From the IMG/VR virus record IMGVR_UViG_3300042546_000214, positions 1-35,465 of that record: a stretch of 35,465 bases of DNA; one strand, 5' to 3'. This DNA comes from a virus. Position 1 is the stretch's first letter. Each line of letters starts with the position of its first letter. This document shows positions 22,267 to 29,146 of the stretch, piece by piece. The notes under the pieces were generated by a model that did not search any database, was not told the origin of the DNA, and saw only the letters and a list, made by a program, of their open reading frames with translations. The position numbers were made by a program, and so were the translations under genes.

Positions 22267-22452
22267 TTAGAATCTTGTTGGTCTTGATATACCAAATGCT
22301 TTAATCCAGTTTTGTCTGATTGTACGCTTGTAGTTAAATACTAGCTTATACAGATCTTCAAAATCAAAATCCCATAGACCTTTAAAGAAGTCTATTGCAA
22401 GCATTGGAATAACGATAATAGATAGGGCTACTATCTTCAGAAGGTATTTCAT
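22267..22452 (-). CDS. Small membrane protein, 61 aa
   Basis: MKYLLKIVALSIIVIPMLAI forms one N-terminal transmembrane helix, then an amphipathic aromatic stretch (DFFKGLWDFDFEDLYKLVF) and a basic tail. A TTG at 22473 would add 7 residues; ATG 22452 is preferred. It lies one nt upstream of the giant-RNA tract, so the RNA may be transcribed through it or have its own promoter. Function unknown. Confidence 0.6.
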   Translation of the reverse strand: MKYLLKIVALSIIVIPMLAIDFFKGLWDFDFEDLYKLVFNYKRTIRQNWIKAFGISRPTRF

Positions 22453-22469
22453 ATGTTTAGGTATTGATG

Positions 22470-22508
22470 ACAAGTTTAAAATGTCCGTCCAGTATAAACC
22501 GGACGGAC
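22470..22508 (-). terminator. Intrinsic terminator after the lipoprotein gene
   Basis: Perfect 8-bp stem GTCCGTCC / GGACGGAC around an AT loop (22483-22508), followed on the minus strand by ATTTTAAACTTG. It lies 18 nt after the lipoprotein stop. Confidence 0.85.
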
Positions 22509-22526
22509 TAGAGCTGGCGTGTTAAC

Positions 22527-22895
22527 CTATTCATTGTCTTTGATAAAGATGCTGTCAAGTACACCGATATCTTTGTAGCTGACAACTGCTACTTTACGAT
22601 TGCGGTCGTTAATGTGCAGACTATCAGGTTCTAAGGTAACCTGGTAACAAGACATAGGTACTAGTGTCATATCTTCATCATACTTCCATTTACCATCTAA
22701 TAAACCTTGGGCTATCTCTTCTGCATATACGTGTTGAAGAGTAGTACCATTAGGAAGCTTGACAGTAAACATAGGACGACCGTCGTTATCAGAGTGTTCG
22801 CTGATTATAATAGCGTCAGGACGGTTACTAACGCTTTCTACTTTACAGGAAAATAAAGTGACCATTACTATGATCAAGTAGATAAAGTGCTTCAC
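22527..22895 (-). CDS. Phage-encoded lipoprotein, 122 aa
   Basis: Starts at GTG 22895: MKHFIYLIIVMVTLFSC, a type II signal peptide with lipobox LFSC (Cys17). The mature part is about 105 residues with a beta-rich domain (MFTVKLPNGTTLQHVYAEE). It should be exported, lipidated and anchored in an envelope membrane. Phage lipoproteins commonly change the host surface or block superinfection, but this one has no recognised family. The leader (CACCAAATCCTCAATATA then GTG) matches that of the 23415 gene. Confidence 0.75.
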   Translation of the reverse strand: MKHFIYLIIVMVTLFSCKVESVSNRPDAIIISEHSDNDGRPMFTVKLPNGTTLQHVYAEEIAQGLLDGKWKYDEDMTLVPMSCYQVTLEPDSLHINDRNRKVAVVSYKDIGVLDSIFIKDNE

Positions 22896-22912
22896 TATAT
22901 TGAGGATTTGGT

Positions 22913-23040
22913 GAAAAAGATAAACCTAGTACTAAGGATCAGGGCCGTTTAACTAGGATAAGCCACAGGCTGAAAGTTAGCCAGCTTCTGTACGATACCG
23001 GTCACGAACCGGATAGCTTGAAGGTTTGTTAGATCATAAA
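22913..23040 (-). ncRNA. Candidate small RNA with terminator
   Basis: About 125 nt between two genes, with no frame. It holds hairpin CCGGT-TCGTG-ACCGG (22998-23012), a pairing AAGCTGGCTAACTTTCAGCC region, and ends in a terminator: CCTAGT / ACTAGG (22925-22957) followed by TTTATCTTTTTC. It could be a small RNA or the long 3' leader between units. Confidence 0.4.
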
Positions 23041-23043
23041 AGT

Positions 23044-23304
23044 TTAATCACCCATATCCACGCAGTGTATCTGCTTGGTAGAGTGAGACACATAGATAGT
23101 ATAAGAACCAGTATCATTTTGGTATTGTTCCATCCAGTCATCAAGAGCCGGTGGAATAACACCACCATTAACCCAGCCAAGGTTTGTATATCCGTGTTGA
23201 TCTACTAAAAGTTCCATTACATGGCGCGGATAGTAGTGGTGTCGAGATACTTTTCCTTGTTTACACATATCTAGTGTGAGTTCAGGAATAGAAAAACTAA
23301 TCAT
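23044..23304 (-). CDS. Hypothetical protein, 86 aa
   Basis: Not recognised. The frame is open to 23349 but the region 23305-23412 is an inverted-repeat element; ATG 23304 has the shared leader CACCAAAACCTCTTTATATG. Protein begins MISFSIPELTLDMCKQGKV, is rich in His/Tyr in the middle (SRHHYYPRHVMELLVDQHGY) and has beta-like C-terminal strands (YTIYVSHSTKQIHCVDMGD). Confidence 0.55.
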   Translation of the reverse strand: MISFSIPELTLDMCKQGKVSRHHYYPRHVMELLVDQHGYTNLGWVNGGVIPPALDDWMEQYQNDTGSYTIYVSHSTKQIHCVDMGD

Positions 23305-23334
23305 ATAAAGAGGTTTTGGTGACAATTTTAGAAG

Positions 23335-23412
23335 TGTCACCCATGACACCTATAACATAGGAAAACTATAATATAGTAATGGTATGTTATAAGAAGTATC
23401 ACGGGTGACATG
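23335..23412. repeat. Long interrupted inverted repeat between two accessory genes
   Basis: Two nested pairs: TGTCACCC-type with GGGTGACA-type arms at the outside, and TATAACATA / TATGTTATA (9 bp) inside. The centre is AT-rich (TATTATAGTTTTCC). Half of the outer arms also form a direct repeat ending GTGACACTTC/GTGATACTTC. It fills the gap between the 23044 and 23415 genes and may be an operator, an RNA hairpin, or a small mobile-element scar. Confidence 0.55.
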
Positions 23413-23414
23413 TC

Positions 23415-23618
23415 TTAGTTGAGCTTTTCTTCCACGTCTATACAGACAATGATGGATGGAATCCAGCCAAATACCAGCATAAAGACTGCTATACCTCCAG
23501 AACTGGAGATTTCACGGAAACTTGCGTTATCAGATAGCAGATAAGCAAACAAAGACAAGGTGAGCCAGGTGGCTGCTAGCGTACCTAAGAAGGTAAGCAT
23601 CATAAGAGTACCTTTCAT
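23415..23618 (-). CDS. Two-helix membrane protein, 67 aa
   Basis: MKGTLMMLTFLGTLAATWLTLSLFAYLL forms one hydrophobic helix and a second (GGIAVFMLVFGWIPSIIVCI) follows, with a short acidic tail. The frame stays open to 23753 (112 aa), but the ATG at 23618 has the leader CACCAAACAACTCAATATATG, like the lipoprotein and 23044 genes, and is chosen. The extra 45 residues upstream would be basic; if used, they would be cytoplasmic. Confidence 0.6.
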   Translation of the reverse strand: MKGTLMMLTFLGTLAATWLTLSLFAYLLSDNASFREISSSGGIAVFMLVFGWIPSIIVCIDVEEKLN

Positions 23619-23824
23619 ATATTGAGTTGTTTGGTGACTTGTATATGTCCCCTCTGCGTTCAGCTCCCTTGCTAATGCCTTGGTGTTAGCCAAGGATACT
23701 CTTACATAGATTGTCAGGAACTGCCTAGCCTTGGGAACTAGGTTGTGACGCATTAAACAAATGTTATAGCTATCTTATCCGCGGCCGAGGTTGGTTGCGG
23801 AAGCTGATTATACAGAAGTAAATA

Positions 23825-23876
23825 AGAACGGGTAGTGGTTGCCACTCACTCAGAGTAACACACACAAACCCGTTCT
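23825..23876 (-). terminator. Terminator-like stem after the 29-aa gene
   Basis: Nine-bp stem AGAACGGGT / ACCCGTTCT with a 34-nt loop that contains a small hairpin. On the minus strand it is followed by TATTTACTT. The weak U-tract makes this uncertain. The stretch 23763-23946 has no gene. Confidence 0.5.
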
Positions 23877-23946
23877 AATTCCTTGGTGATCAGCGTTTTA
23901 TTCCTTTGCGGATTACTGGATGACGCTTATAAACCAGCTTGAGAGC

Positions 23947-24036
23947 TTACGCACTGCGTAACTCTTCTGCCAATGCTATCATAGCAGTTATACCTGCTAC
24001 GGCTATGACAGTTCCGCTGGTGGTGATTACCAGCAT
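23947..24036 (-). CDS. Very small membrane peptide, 29 aa
   Basis: MLVITTSGTVIAVAGITAMI then ALAEELRSA: one transmembrane helix with a short tail. It follows a terminator (24055-24087) by 19 nt. A 60-residue frame overlapping it in another phase was judged spurious. Small size makes this uncertain. Confidence 0.35.
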   Translation of the reverse strand: MLVITTSGTVIAVAGITAMIALAEELRSA

Positions 24037-24054
24037 AGTGTAAAAAAAGAAGTT

Positions 24055-24087
24055 GAAAAACCGGTTCTGTTGCCAGGCCTATCCGGT
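24055..24087 (-). terminator. Intrinsic terminator
   Basis: ACCGG / CCGGT stem (24060-24087) with a following TTTTTC on the minus strand. It ends a transcript from the 24160 gene before the 29-residue gene. Confidence 0.6.
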
Positions 24088-24116
24088 AAAGGGCCCCGAG
24101 CTGAGTCATGTTAACC

Positions 24117-24144
24117 TAACAGGCTGACAACTATCAGCCTGTTA
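24117..24144. other. Perfect 11-bp hairpin
   Basis: TAACAGGCTGA pairs with TCAGCCTGTTA around a 6-nt loop, 16 nt after the 24160 gene's stop. No U-tract. It may stabilise the 3' end of the mRNA. Confidence 0.45.
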
Positions 24145-24159
24145 TGCCTGTCCCTACTA

Positions 24160-24420
24160 TTAGATCGTAGCCTTAATAGTAAGCGGACTGCCTTCGGTAC
24201 TGGTATTAACCAGGCAAGCGGAAGACAGGTCACCGTCAGGAACCAGGAAAGCCATATGACCTTGAGGGTCTATATCCTGTTGGCAACGATAGAAGCTGTC
24301 TTCATCAGCAAGGACCGAAAGTTTGTTTGACTTTTCGTTATGAACGATGTCAAGACGAGAGGCACCGATTGCTTTTTTGAATCCTGCAACCGAAAGGAAG
24401 GAAATCTTTTGCTTTGTCAT
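24160..24420 (-). CDS. Hypothetical protein, 86 aa
   Basis: Not recognised. MTKQKISFLSVAGFKKAIGA then a beta-type segment (NKLSVLADEDSFYRCQQDIDP, HMAFLVPDGDLSSACLV). It is the first gene of the leftward accessory block, starting at the divergence point, so it is transcribed away from the HxlR regulator. Confidence 0.6.
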   Translation of the reverse strand: MTKQKISFLSVAGFKKAIGASRLDIVHNEKSNKLSVLADEDSFYRCQQDIDPQGHMAFLVPDGDLSSACLVNTSTEGSPLTIKATI

Positions 24421-24701
24421 TTTGAAGCATTTTAAGATTAAGAAATAGAGTTTACGAACACGCTGAACCTAAGCGGGTATACGGAGTTTCAGAAGGTGGT
24501 GGGGGACCTTCTGCGGGGTGGTACTCACCCCCTCCTACATACTAGTTCTACAGTACCGGGGGTCATAGAAGGATATAGTACCCGGGGGGTAGTTTATGGT
24601 ATAAAACATGACGGGGATTGGAAATAGGAACCCCTTGGTTATTAGCTTACCTGCTGGTAATCATGGGTACTCTGTCTATATAAGGATACCTTACAAGGTT
24701 A
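24421..24701. promoter_or_regulatory. Divergent control region (281 nt)
   Basis: Between the leftward 24160 gene and the rightward HxlR gene. The strands differ sharply in composition (C runs on one, G runs on the other: ACCCCCTCCT, TACCCGGGGGG), unlike the rest of the window. One clear hairpin, CAGAAGGT / ACCTTCTG, is present. Promoters for both directions must lie here or nearby. No known operator was recognised. A 24-residue minus-strand frame (24535-24609) is probably chance. Confidence 0.6.
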
Positions 24702-25037
24702 ATGATTACCAAGGAACTACAGGATATAATAGATTTTAAAAGATCTTTACTCTATAATAAGTGGAGTATAGAGTGTATCCTAGTACTGGGAAATGGAGAT
24801 CCTCTTAGGTTTAATGAGATCCATGATAACCTTCCCGGCTGCTCAGCCAAGGTACTTACCCAGACTTTAAAGAGGATGGAGAACCAAAAGTTAGTTACCC
24901 GCACCTCTTATAACGAGGTCCCCCCAAAGGTTACCTACGAGTTATCAAAGACCGGCCTATCTTTACTTAGTTATCTAGAAAGCTCCTTAGAATATTTTAC
25001 TATGGCTTATAAGCTCTATAAGGCTGAAGAAATTTAG
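24702..25037 (+). CDS. HxlR-family winged-helix transcriptional regulator
   Basis: 111 residues. The HxlR pattern is clear: NKWSIECILVLGNGDPLRFNEI (helix plus wing start), LPGCSAKVLTQTLKRMENQK (recognition region), TRTSYNEVPPKVTYELSKTG (wing). The C-terminus is a short dimer helix. HxlR proteins lack a sensor domain of their own beyond this fold and usually bind near their own promoter. Here it is the first gene of the rightward structural block and faces the accessory block, so it is a candidate lysis-lysogeny or early-late switch. Confidence 0.88.
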   Translation: MITKELQDIIDFKRSLLYNKWSIECILVLGNGDPLRFNEIHDNLPGCSAKVLTQTLKRMENQKLVTRTSYNEVPPKVTYELSKTGLSLLSYLESSLEYFTMAYKLYKAEEI

Positions 25038-25235
25038 TTACTCACCATTTTATAGTTATAACTCACTAAACAGTAACTGACCTCTACATACTACAAGCAT
25101 CTTTTTCTGCGTTTTTGTTGTTTTTTACACATGTGTTGAAAAGTTAAAAGCTAACCTCTATAATTAAGAAGGTAAATTTGGAGAGTTTAAACTTATTAAG
25201 TATATTATAAGTGTAGACCTTAATAAACCGACCTT
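25038..25235. promoter_or_regulatory. Intergenic region with palindrome ACACATGTGT
   Basis: About 200 nt, AT-rich, with no gene. It contains GTTGTTTTTTACACATGTGTTGAAAAG, in which ACACATGTGT is a perfect palindrome. It precedes the first conserved gene of the packaging block, so a late promoter or operator is likely here. No terminator is apparent after the HxlR stop. Confidence 0.45.
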
Positions 25236-25526
25236 ATGATACACACCTGTAACATCCATTGCCATACGATGGATTTAGATAGAGCCGATCTAATGGGCCT
25301 AACTGATAAAGGTAAGTGGCTACCTTTTGCTTTCCACCTAGATATTGTTGTTGCCTGTAAGTTAACTACTGACGATGAAGAAGAGACAGTGTATAACTGT
25401 ACCACTGTCTTTACTGACCAGGGGGACTCTTATATTATAGATACCCCGTACACAGAGTTCCAGACTATTTTTCAATTATATCATACTCAGGAAGGCTCTA
25501 AGCCGGCTGAGGATCTTAACTTTTAA
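25236..25526 (+). CDS. Conserved-looking hypothetical protein, 96 aa
   Basis: Not recognised. Begins MIHTCNIHCHTMDLDRADLM and is mainly beta with a short acidic stretch (TTDDEEETVYNCTTVF). It is the first gene of a run of small genes leading to the terminase, a position that in crAss-like phages holds short genes of unknown role. There are six cysteines. Confidence 0.65.
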   Translation: MIHTCNIHCHTMDLDRADLMGLTDKGKWLPFAFHLDIVVACKLTTDDEEETVYNCTTVFTDQGDSYIIDTPYTEFQTIFQLYHTQEGSKPAEDLNF

Positions 25527-25537
25527 AACCAACCTAT

Positions 25538-25792
25538 ATGAGCACTGAACAACTAGAACAAGAAGAGCAAAAGACTCCTCCAACCAAAGAAGAGGTAATA
25601 GCATTCTTCCAAGAACAAATTGAGGTAAAGAAAGTACAGCTTGAGCTTCAGGAACTAAATACTGCAATGGCAGTAGGTAGAGCTGAAGAGCTCAAAGCAC
25701 TGGCTTTTATAGCTCAGCTTACTAATCCTGCGAGCCAGAACGAAGAAGATGATGAACCAAAAGCACCCCGGTCCCTGAAAAAAGATAAGTAA
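25538..25792 (+). CDS. Coiled-coil protein, 84 aa
   Basis: Long helix EEVIAFFQEQIEVKKVQLEL plus QELNTAMAVGRAEELKALAF, preceded by an acidic N-terminus and followed by an acidic-then-basic tail (EEDDEPKAPRSLKKDK). Likely a dimer or trimer; no family known. Its stop overlaps the next start by one base (TAATG). Confidence 0.65.
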   Translation: MSTEQLEQEEQKTPPTKEEVIAFFQEQIEVKKVQLELQELNTAMAVGRAEELKALAFIAQLTNPASQNEEDDEPKAPRSLKKDK

Positions 25793-26223
25793 TGAACACG
25801 CTCTATAAGCTTAGAGACTACAGAGAGACATACATCTTTGAGCGTGAGCATCCCAAAGAACTACGTTGGGACGAGAAGTATAAAGTATACATGCTCAACG
25901 AAAACAAAGAGTGCCAGGGTATTTGGTTTAAGGACAAAAAAGGTCTGGCAGCAGAAGCTATCATGACCTGGCAAAGTGATAACGTAGTACACATAGATAG
26001 TTTTACGGTCCTGCCATTTCACCGCGGTCAAGGTCTGGGTTATCAGTTGATCACCACCGTTCTGGACTGGGCAAAAGACATGAGATATGAGTATCTAATA
26101 GGAGAAGCAAGGAAAGGAGCCAGCTGGCACATCTTTGAAAATCTTGGAGCAGAACCGGTAGTGCTTCATAAAAACTGGGGTAAGACCGGAGAAGATTATA
26201 TGAGTTTTAAAATGGAAGTATAA
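25792..26223 (+). CDS. GNAT-family N-acetyltransferase
   Basis: 143 residues. Motif A is LPFHRGQGLGYQLI (the R/QxxGxG/A acetyl-CoA binding signature), preceded by DNVVHIDSFTV and followed by a C-terminal IFENLGAEPVVLHK. It transfers an acetyl group from acetyl-CoA to an amine. The target could be a host protein, a toxin or a phage protein; none is shown. It lies in the packaging block and overlaps both neighbours by one base or less. Confidence 0.85.
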   Translation: MNTLYKLRDYRETYIFEREHPKELRWDEKYKVYMLNENKECQGIWFKDKKGLAAEAIMTWQSDNVVHIDSFTVLPFHRGQGLGYQLITTVLDWAKDMRYEYLIGEARKGASWHIFENLGAEPVVLHKNWGKTGEDYMSFKMEV

Positions 26224-26588
26224 TGGCAATAGTTAATCAGGTGGAAAAAAGAGTGAGGATGAATACTTGGCAAGCTGTCAAGTATCAAATTCTTACGCAC
26301 TGCTACCTGTATGATATACCGGTAAGTGAAGCAGATCTAAACTGTCTGACTCTACTTGCTATAGAAGGAGACCAGGAATTAACAAGTTTCTGTAACAAAG
26401 CATATGAGAAAAAGATTTTTTCTTCTACTCAGTCTGTACGTAACTGTCTGACCAAAGCCGAGAAAAAGAATTTGATAAAGAAAGAAGGCAAAAACAAGAA
26501 GAAGATCTATATCCATCCGGACATGAAGGTAAGCTCTGCAGGAAACATATTACTGGACTTTAAATTCTTATGCGTTGCGTCCTCGTAA
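26223..26588 (+). CDS. Winged-helix protein, 121 aa, of the packaging block
   Basis: A helical N-terminus, then SSTQSVRNCLTKAEKKNLIK (winged-helix recognition region), IYIHPDMKVSSAGNILLDFKFL (beta end). A similar protein is, from memory, found next to IHF-like genes in crAss-like phages. The position before IHF and nuclease suggests a role in genome packaging or late expression. It ends inside the next gene by 14 nt. Confidence 0.65.
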   Translation: MAIVNQVEKRVRMNTWQAVKYQILTHCYLYDIPVSEADLNCLTLLAIEGDQELTSFCNKAYEKKIFSSTQSVRNCLTKAEKKNLIKKEGKNKKKIYIHPDMKVSSAGNILLDFKFLCVASS

Positions 26589-26985
26589 AGCAAAAGAGTT
26601 TATACCCGAAGTAGCAAAAGATACTGCTCTTAGTGAAGAAGCAGTTTCAGCTATTGTTTCTTATTACTGGCAAGAAGTAAGAAAAAGCTTGAGTAGTTTG
26701 AAACACCCCAGAATACATGTCTCAAATCTTGGAGATTTTGTGACAAAACACTGGAAGCTAGATGACAAGATTGATATGCTTGAGAAGTTTGAAGAGAATA
26801 ACAAACAAAAAGGATTGCAGAAAATAACAGCAAGGTATAAAACTGCAGAAACTTTGTTTGATCTAAAAAATTTAAAAAAGCTTATGGCAGAGGAAAGCCA
26901 GAGAGCTGAGTTTATAAAGATGCATAAAAATGAGTCTAAAAGAGAACATAATACGGATCTGGAAAGCAAAGAATCAGATACTTGA
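26575..26985 (+). CDS. IHF/HU-like DNA-binding protein
   Basis: 136 residues from a TTG start (no ATG is available downstream of the in-frame stop at 26530). The helical N-terminus (IPEVAKDTALSEEAVSAIVSYYWQEVRKSLSSLKHPRIHV) and the turn SNLGDFVTKHWKL, which matches the beta-sheet entry GxF of HU/IHF, are visible. The DNA-embracing arm is replaced by a longer helical region, and a Glu/Ser-rich tail follows. DNA-bending proteins of this kind are typical of crAss-like phages. Confidence 0.7.
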   Translation: MRPRKAKEFIPEVAKDTALSEEAVSAIVSYYWQEVRKSLSSLKHPRIHVSNLGDFVTKHWKLDDKIDMLEKFEENNKQKGLQKITARYKTAETLFDLKNLKKLMAEESQRAEFIKMHKNESKREHNTDLESKESDT

Positions 26986-27259
26986 AGGTGTTACGAACTC
27001 CATCTTTAAAAGAGAAGATGTTGAAGAAATAGCTAAAGAAAGAATGAGTATCTGCAGAAAGTGTGACCTCTACACAGAGGCAGACTCTGGGTGTGTAGTT
27101 GCAGGTACAACTCCGTGTTGTAATCAGACAAAAGGTGGATGTGGTTGTTCTCTTGGATTTAAAACCAGATCATTAAGCTCTGACTGTCCGCTTGGAAAAT
27201 GGAAAGCAGAGATGAGTCAGCAAGAAGAAGATTATCTAAATCAGAAGCTTGGCCTTTGA
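26930..27259 (+). CDS. Small zinc-binding protein, 109 aa
   Basis: A helical N-terminus followed by CRKCDLYTEADSGC, TPCCNQTKGGCGCSLGFKTR and DCPLGKW. The cysteine spacing is that of a zinc-ribbon plus second cluster. It overlaps the preceding and next genes by tens of bases, which shows tight packing. Function unknown; a DNA- or protein-binding role is possible. Confidence 0.7.
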   Translation: MSLKENIIRIWKAKNQILEGVTNSIFKREDVEEIAKERMSICRKCDLYTEADSGCVVAGTTPCCNQTKGGCGCSLGFKTRSLSSDCPLGKWKAEMSQQEEDYLNQKLGL

Positions 27260-27639
27260 GACCGGAAGAAACGATAGCACTAGATGTAGTTCACTCAATC
27301 TACAAGACAAAGACCATCTATCAAAAGATAGAAGGTGGTGAGCTATATCCAGAAAAAAAAGAGGTCCTGGTCAAACAGATCAAGGTAAAAAAGTGGTTTA
27401 AAAAAGATTGCATCAGCTCAATAGAAGAATACGTAAACAGTAAAAATAAAATAAGTAAGCACCGCTCTGTGGTGTTTGATAAATTCTCAGGAAGGTTTTA
27501 TGCAACCTTTCATAGTCCACAAGAAGTTTTACGTCAAATATCCTCCACCCCTATGAATAACCCAATTGGATTCAACCATGATAATAACGTTCACTCCTCA
27601 ACATCACAAATACAGCAGTATAGAGCCAGACGGAATTGA
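27199..27639 (+). CDS. Basic hypothetical protein, 146 aa
   Basis: Not recognised. Basic and mixed alpha/beta (YQKIEGGELYPEKKEVLVKQ, KHRSVVFDKFSGRFYATFHS). ATG 27199 gives a 61-nt overlap with the previous gene; a TTG at 27256 overlapping that gene's stop (TTGA) is an alternative start. The C-terminal 25 residues overlap the nuclease gene. Confidence 0.6.
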   Translation: MESRDESARRRLSKSEAWPLRPEETIALDVVHSIYKTKTIYQKIEGGELYPEKKEVLVKQIKVKKWFKKDCISSIEEYVNSKNKISKHRSVVFDKFSGRFYATFHSPQEVLRQISSTPMNNPIGFNHDNNVHSSTSQIQQYRARRN

Positions 27640-28408
27640 CTGGCTAAGTGTAACCTCGTTTATATCAAACTTTAAACAACCATTTGACGCTGACACTATA
27701 GCTGCTAAAACAAGTAAAAGTAAAAAATCTAAATGGTACGGCATGACTCCAGAAGCTATCAAAGAAGCTTGGAAGTCAGAAGCAAATAGAGCAACAACTC
27801 TTGGTACCTGGTATCATAACTGCAGAGAAAGAGATATATGTGAACTGTCAACTATGGAAAGACATGGCTTTGTAGTTCCTGTTGTAAAGCCAATAGAAAA
27901 AGATGGTATTAAATTATCTCCAAATCAAAAGCTTGCAAATGGTGTATACCCTGAACACATGGTATACTTAAAATCAGCAGGACTATGTGGTCAGTCAGAC
28001 TTGGTAGAAGTAGTAGACGGAGCTGTACACATTACAGACTATAAGACAAACAAAGAGATTAAAGTAGAAGGATTTACAAACTGGGAAGGCGTTACTCAAA
28101 AAATGCTTGCTCCTGTTTCTCATCTTGATGATTGTAACTTTAATCATTACGCTTTACAGTTATCTCTTTATATGTTTATTATTCTTAAGCATAACCCCAG
28201 GCTTAAGTTTGGTAGTCTTACTATTCATCACATTCTTTTTGAAGAAGTAGATAAAGATAAGTTTGGTAATCCAATCACTGCACTAGATACAAATGGTGAT
28301 CCAATAGTAAAAGATATTGTACAATATGATCTTCCTTTTTTTAAGCAGGAAGTAATTAGTCTTTTACACTGGTTAGAAGATAACCGTAATAAATTAAAAG
28401 CTAAATAA
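27578..28408 (+). CDS. PD-(D/E)XK nuclease, RecB/Cas4-type
   Basis: 276 residues. The catalytic core is visible: Glu126 region (YPEHMVY), GQSDLVEVV with Asp141, then HITDYKTNK with D154-x-K156 and the downstream NHYALQLSLYM, in which Gln and Tyr complete the RecB/Cas4-family active site. The protein cuts DNA, probably during replication, recombination or packaging; crAss-like phages have one next to the terminase. ATG 27578 is preferred over the TTG at 27566. It ends one base into the next gene. Confidence 0.85.
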   Translation: MIITFTPQHHKYSSIEPDGIDWLSVTSFISNFKQPFDADTIAAKTSKSKKSKWYGMTPEAIKEAWKSEANRATTLGTWYHNCRERDICELSTMERHGFVVPVVKPIEKDGIKLSPNQKLANGVYPEHMVYLKSAGLCGQSDLVEVVDGAVHITDYKTNKEIKVEGFTNWEGVTQKMLAPVSHLDDCNFNHYALQLSLYMFIILKHNPRLKFGSLTIHHILFEEVDKDKFGNPITALDTNGDPIVKDIVQYDLPFFKQEVISLLHWLEDNRNKLKAK

Positions 28409-28650
28409 TGATTGTACAGACTATACATGAAATACTTAATCCTTTTGATGTAGAAGTCAGAGAGCTTGGTTATGGTGTTGCCCTGTTTATGATTGCCGGC
28501 TCTATTCATTCTAATCCACAGTTTATTGTTAGGTTTTATCATAGTGGTGAATTAAGAACAGTAGACCAAAATGATATACGTGTGTATGGAAATCCAACAG
28601 CAGGAGAAACAATAAAACCTAAACCTTTTGAAGATGATAAGACTATTTGA
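28408..28650 (+). CDS. Hypothetical protein, 80 aa
   Basis: Not recognised. Beta-rich, starting MIVQTIHEILNPFDVEVREL, with FMIAGSIHSNPQFIVRFYHS; the end is charged (GETIKPKPFEDDKTI). It begins on the nuclease stop (TAATG) and overlaps the next gene by 23 nt. Confidence 0.6.
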   Translation: MIVQTIHEILNPFDVEVRELGYGVALFMIAGSIHSNPQFIVRFYHSGELRTVDQNDIRVYGNPTAGETIKPKPFEDDKTI

Positions 28651-29146
28651 TATACAAAACGGAAAGGTAACAGCATCAGAACACTGCTATACCTTAAAGT
28701 TTTTAAAAGATATAATGGATGCATATCCAACTGAACATTTACAGATATATGCTTATCTGTTTTATATGACTTGTCCTAACCCTGACCTTAATCCCTTTTT
28801 TGATGTACCGGAAACCGAGAAAGAAGAAATTATTCTTAGAGAGATTGACGCTGATTTCTCCCTTGATGATGATCTTATTGCAAACGGCATTAAGATGTGT
28901 GAAAAGCTCTACCAGACACCAACGTATAGAGCATACATGGGTATTAAAGCAATGCTTGATAGGCTTGCGAAGTATATGGAAACCACAGAGATTGAACACG
29001 GCAGAGATGGCAACATTACGGCTCTTGTTAATGCAGCCGCAAAATTTGAGTCCATCAGGCAGAGTTTTAAAGGTACGTTACGAGATCTGGAAGAAGAGCA
29101 GCAAAGCCAAGTAAGGGGAGGACAGAACTTAGCTTATGATCAATAA
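28628..29146 (+). CDS. Helical hypothetical protein, 172 aa
   Basis: Not recognised as a known family. Largely helical and acidic (LRDLEEEQQSQ near the end; NPFFDVPETEKEEIILREID). The order PD-(D/E)XK, 80-aa gene, this gene, terminase fits a small-terminase position, and a helical ~170-residue protein before the large terminase could be the small subunit (TerS), but no helix-turn-helix is evident. Its stop abuts a tRNA-like gene. Confidence 0.6.
   Translation: MKMIRLFDIQNGKVTASEHCYTLKFLKDIMDAYPTEHLQIYAYLFYMTCPNPDLNPFFDVPETEKEEIILREIDADFSLDDDLIANGIKMCEKLYQTPTYRAYMGIKAMLDRLAKYMETTEIEHGRDGNITALVNAAAKFESIRQSFKGTLRDLEEEQQSQVRGGQNLAYDQ

Noticed and set aside
21906-22304. 132-residue plus-strand frame in the giant RNA region
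   Set aside because: It lies opposite to the RNA's terminator and has the Arg/Ser/His/Pro-rich mix of accidental frames in structured RNA; no start signal is evident.
23927-24109. 60-residue minus-strand frame over the small membrane peptide
   Set aside because: It spans a terminator stem and has a Cys/His/Arg-rich chance composition; the 29-residue frame inside it has a clean hydrophobic helix.
24535-24609. 24-residue minus-strand frame MFYTINYPPG... in the divergent region
   Set aside because: It arises from C-rich low-complexity DNA and lacks a leader like those of neighbouring genes.
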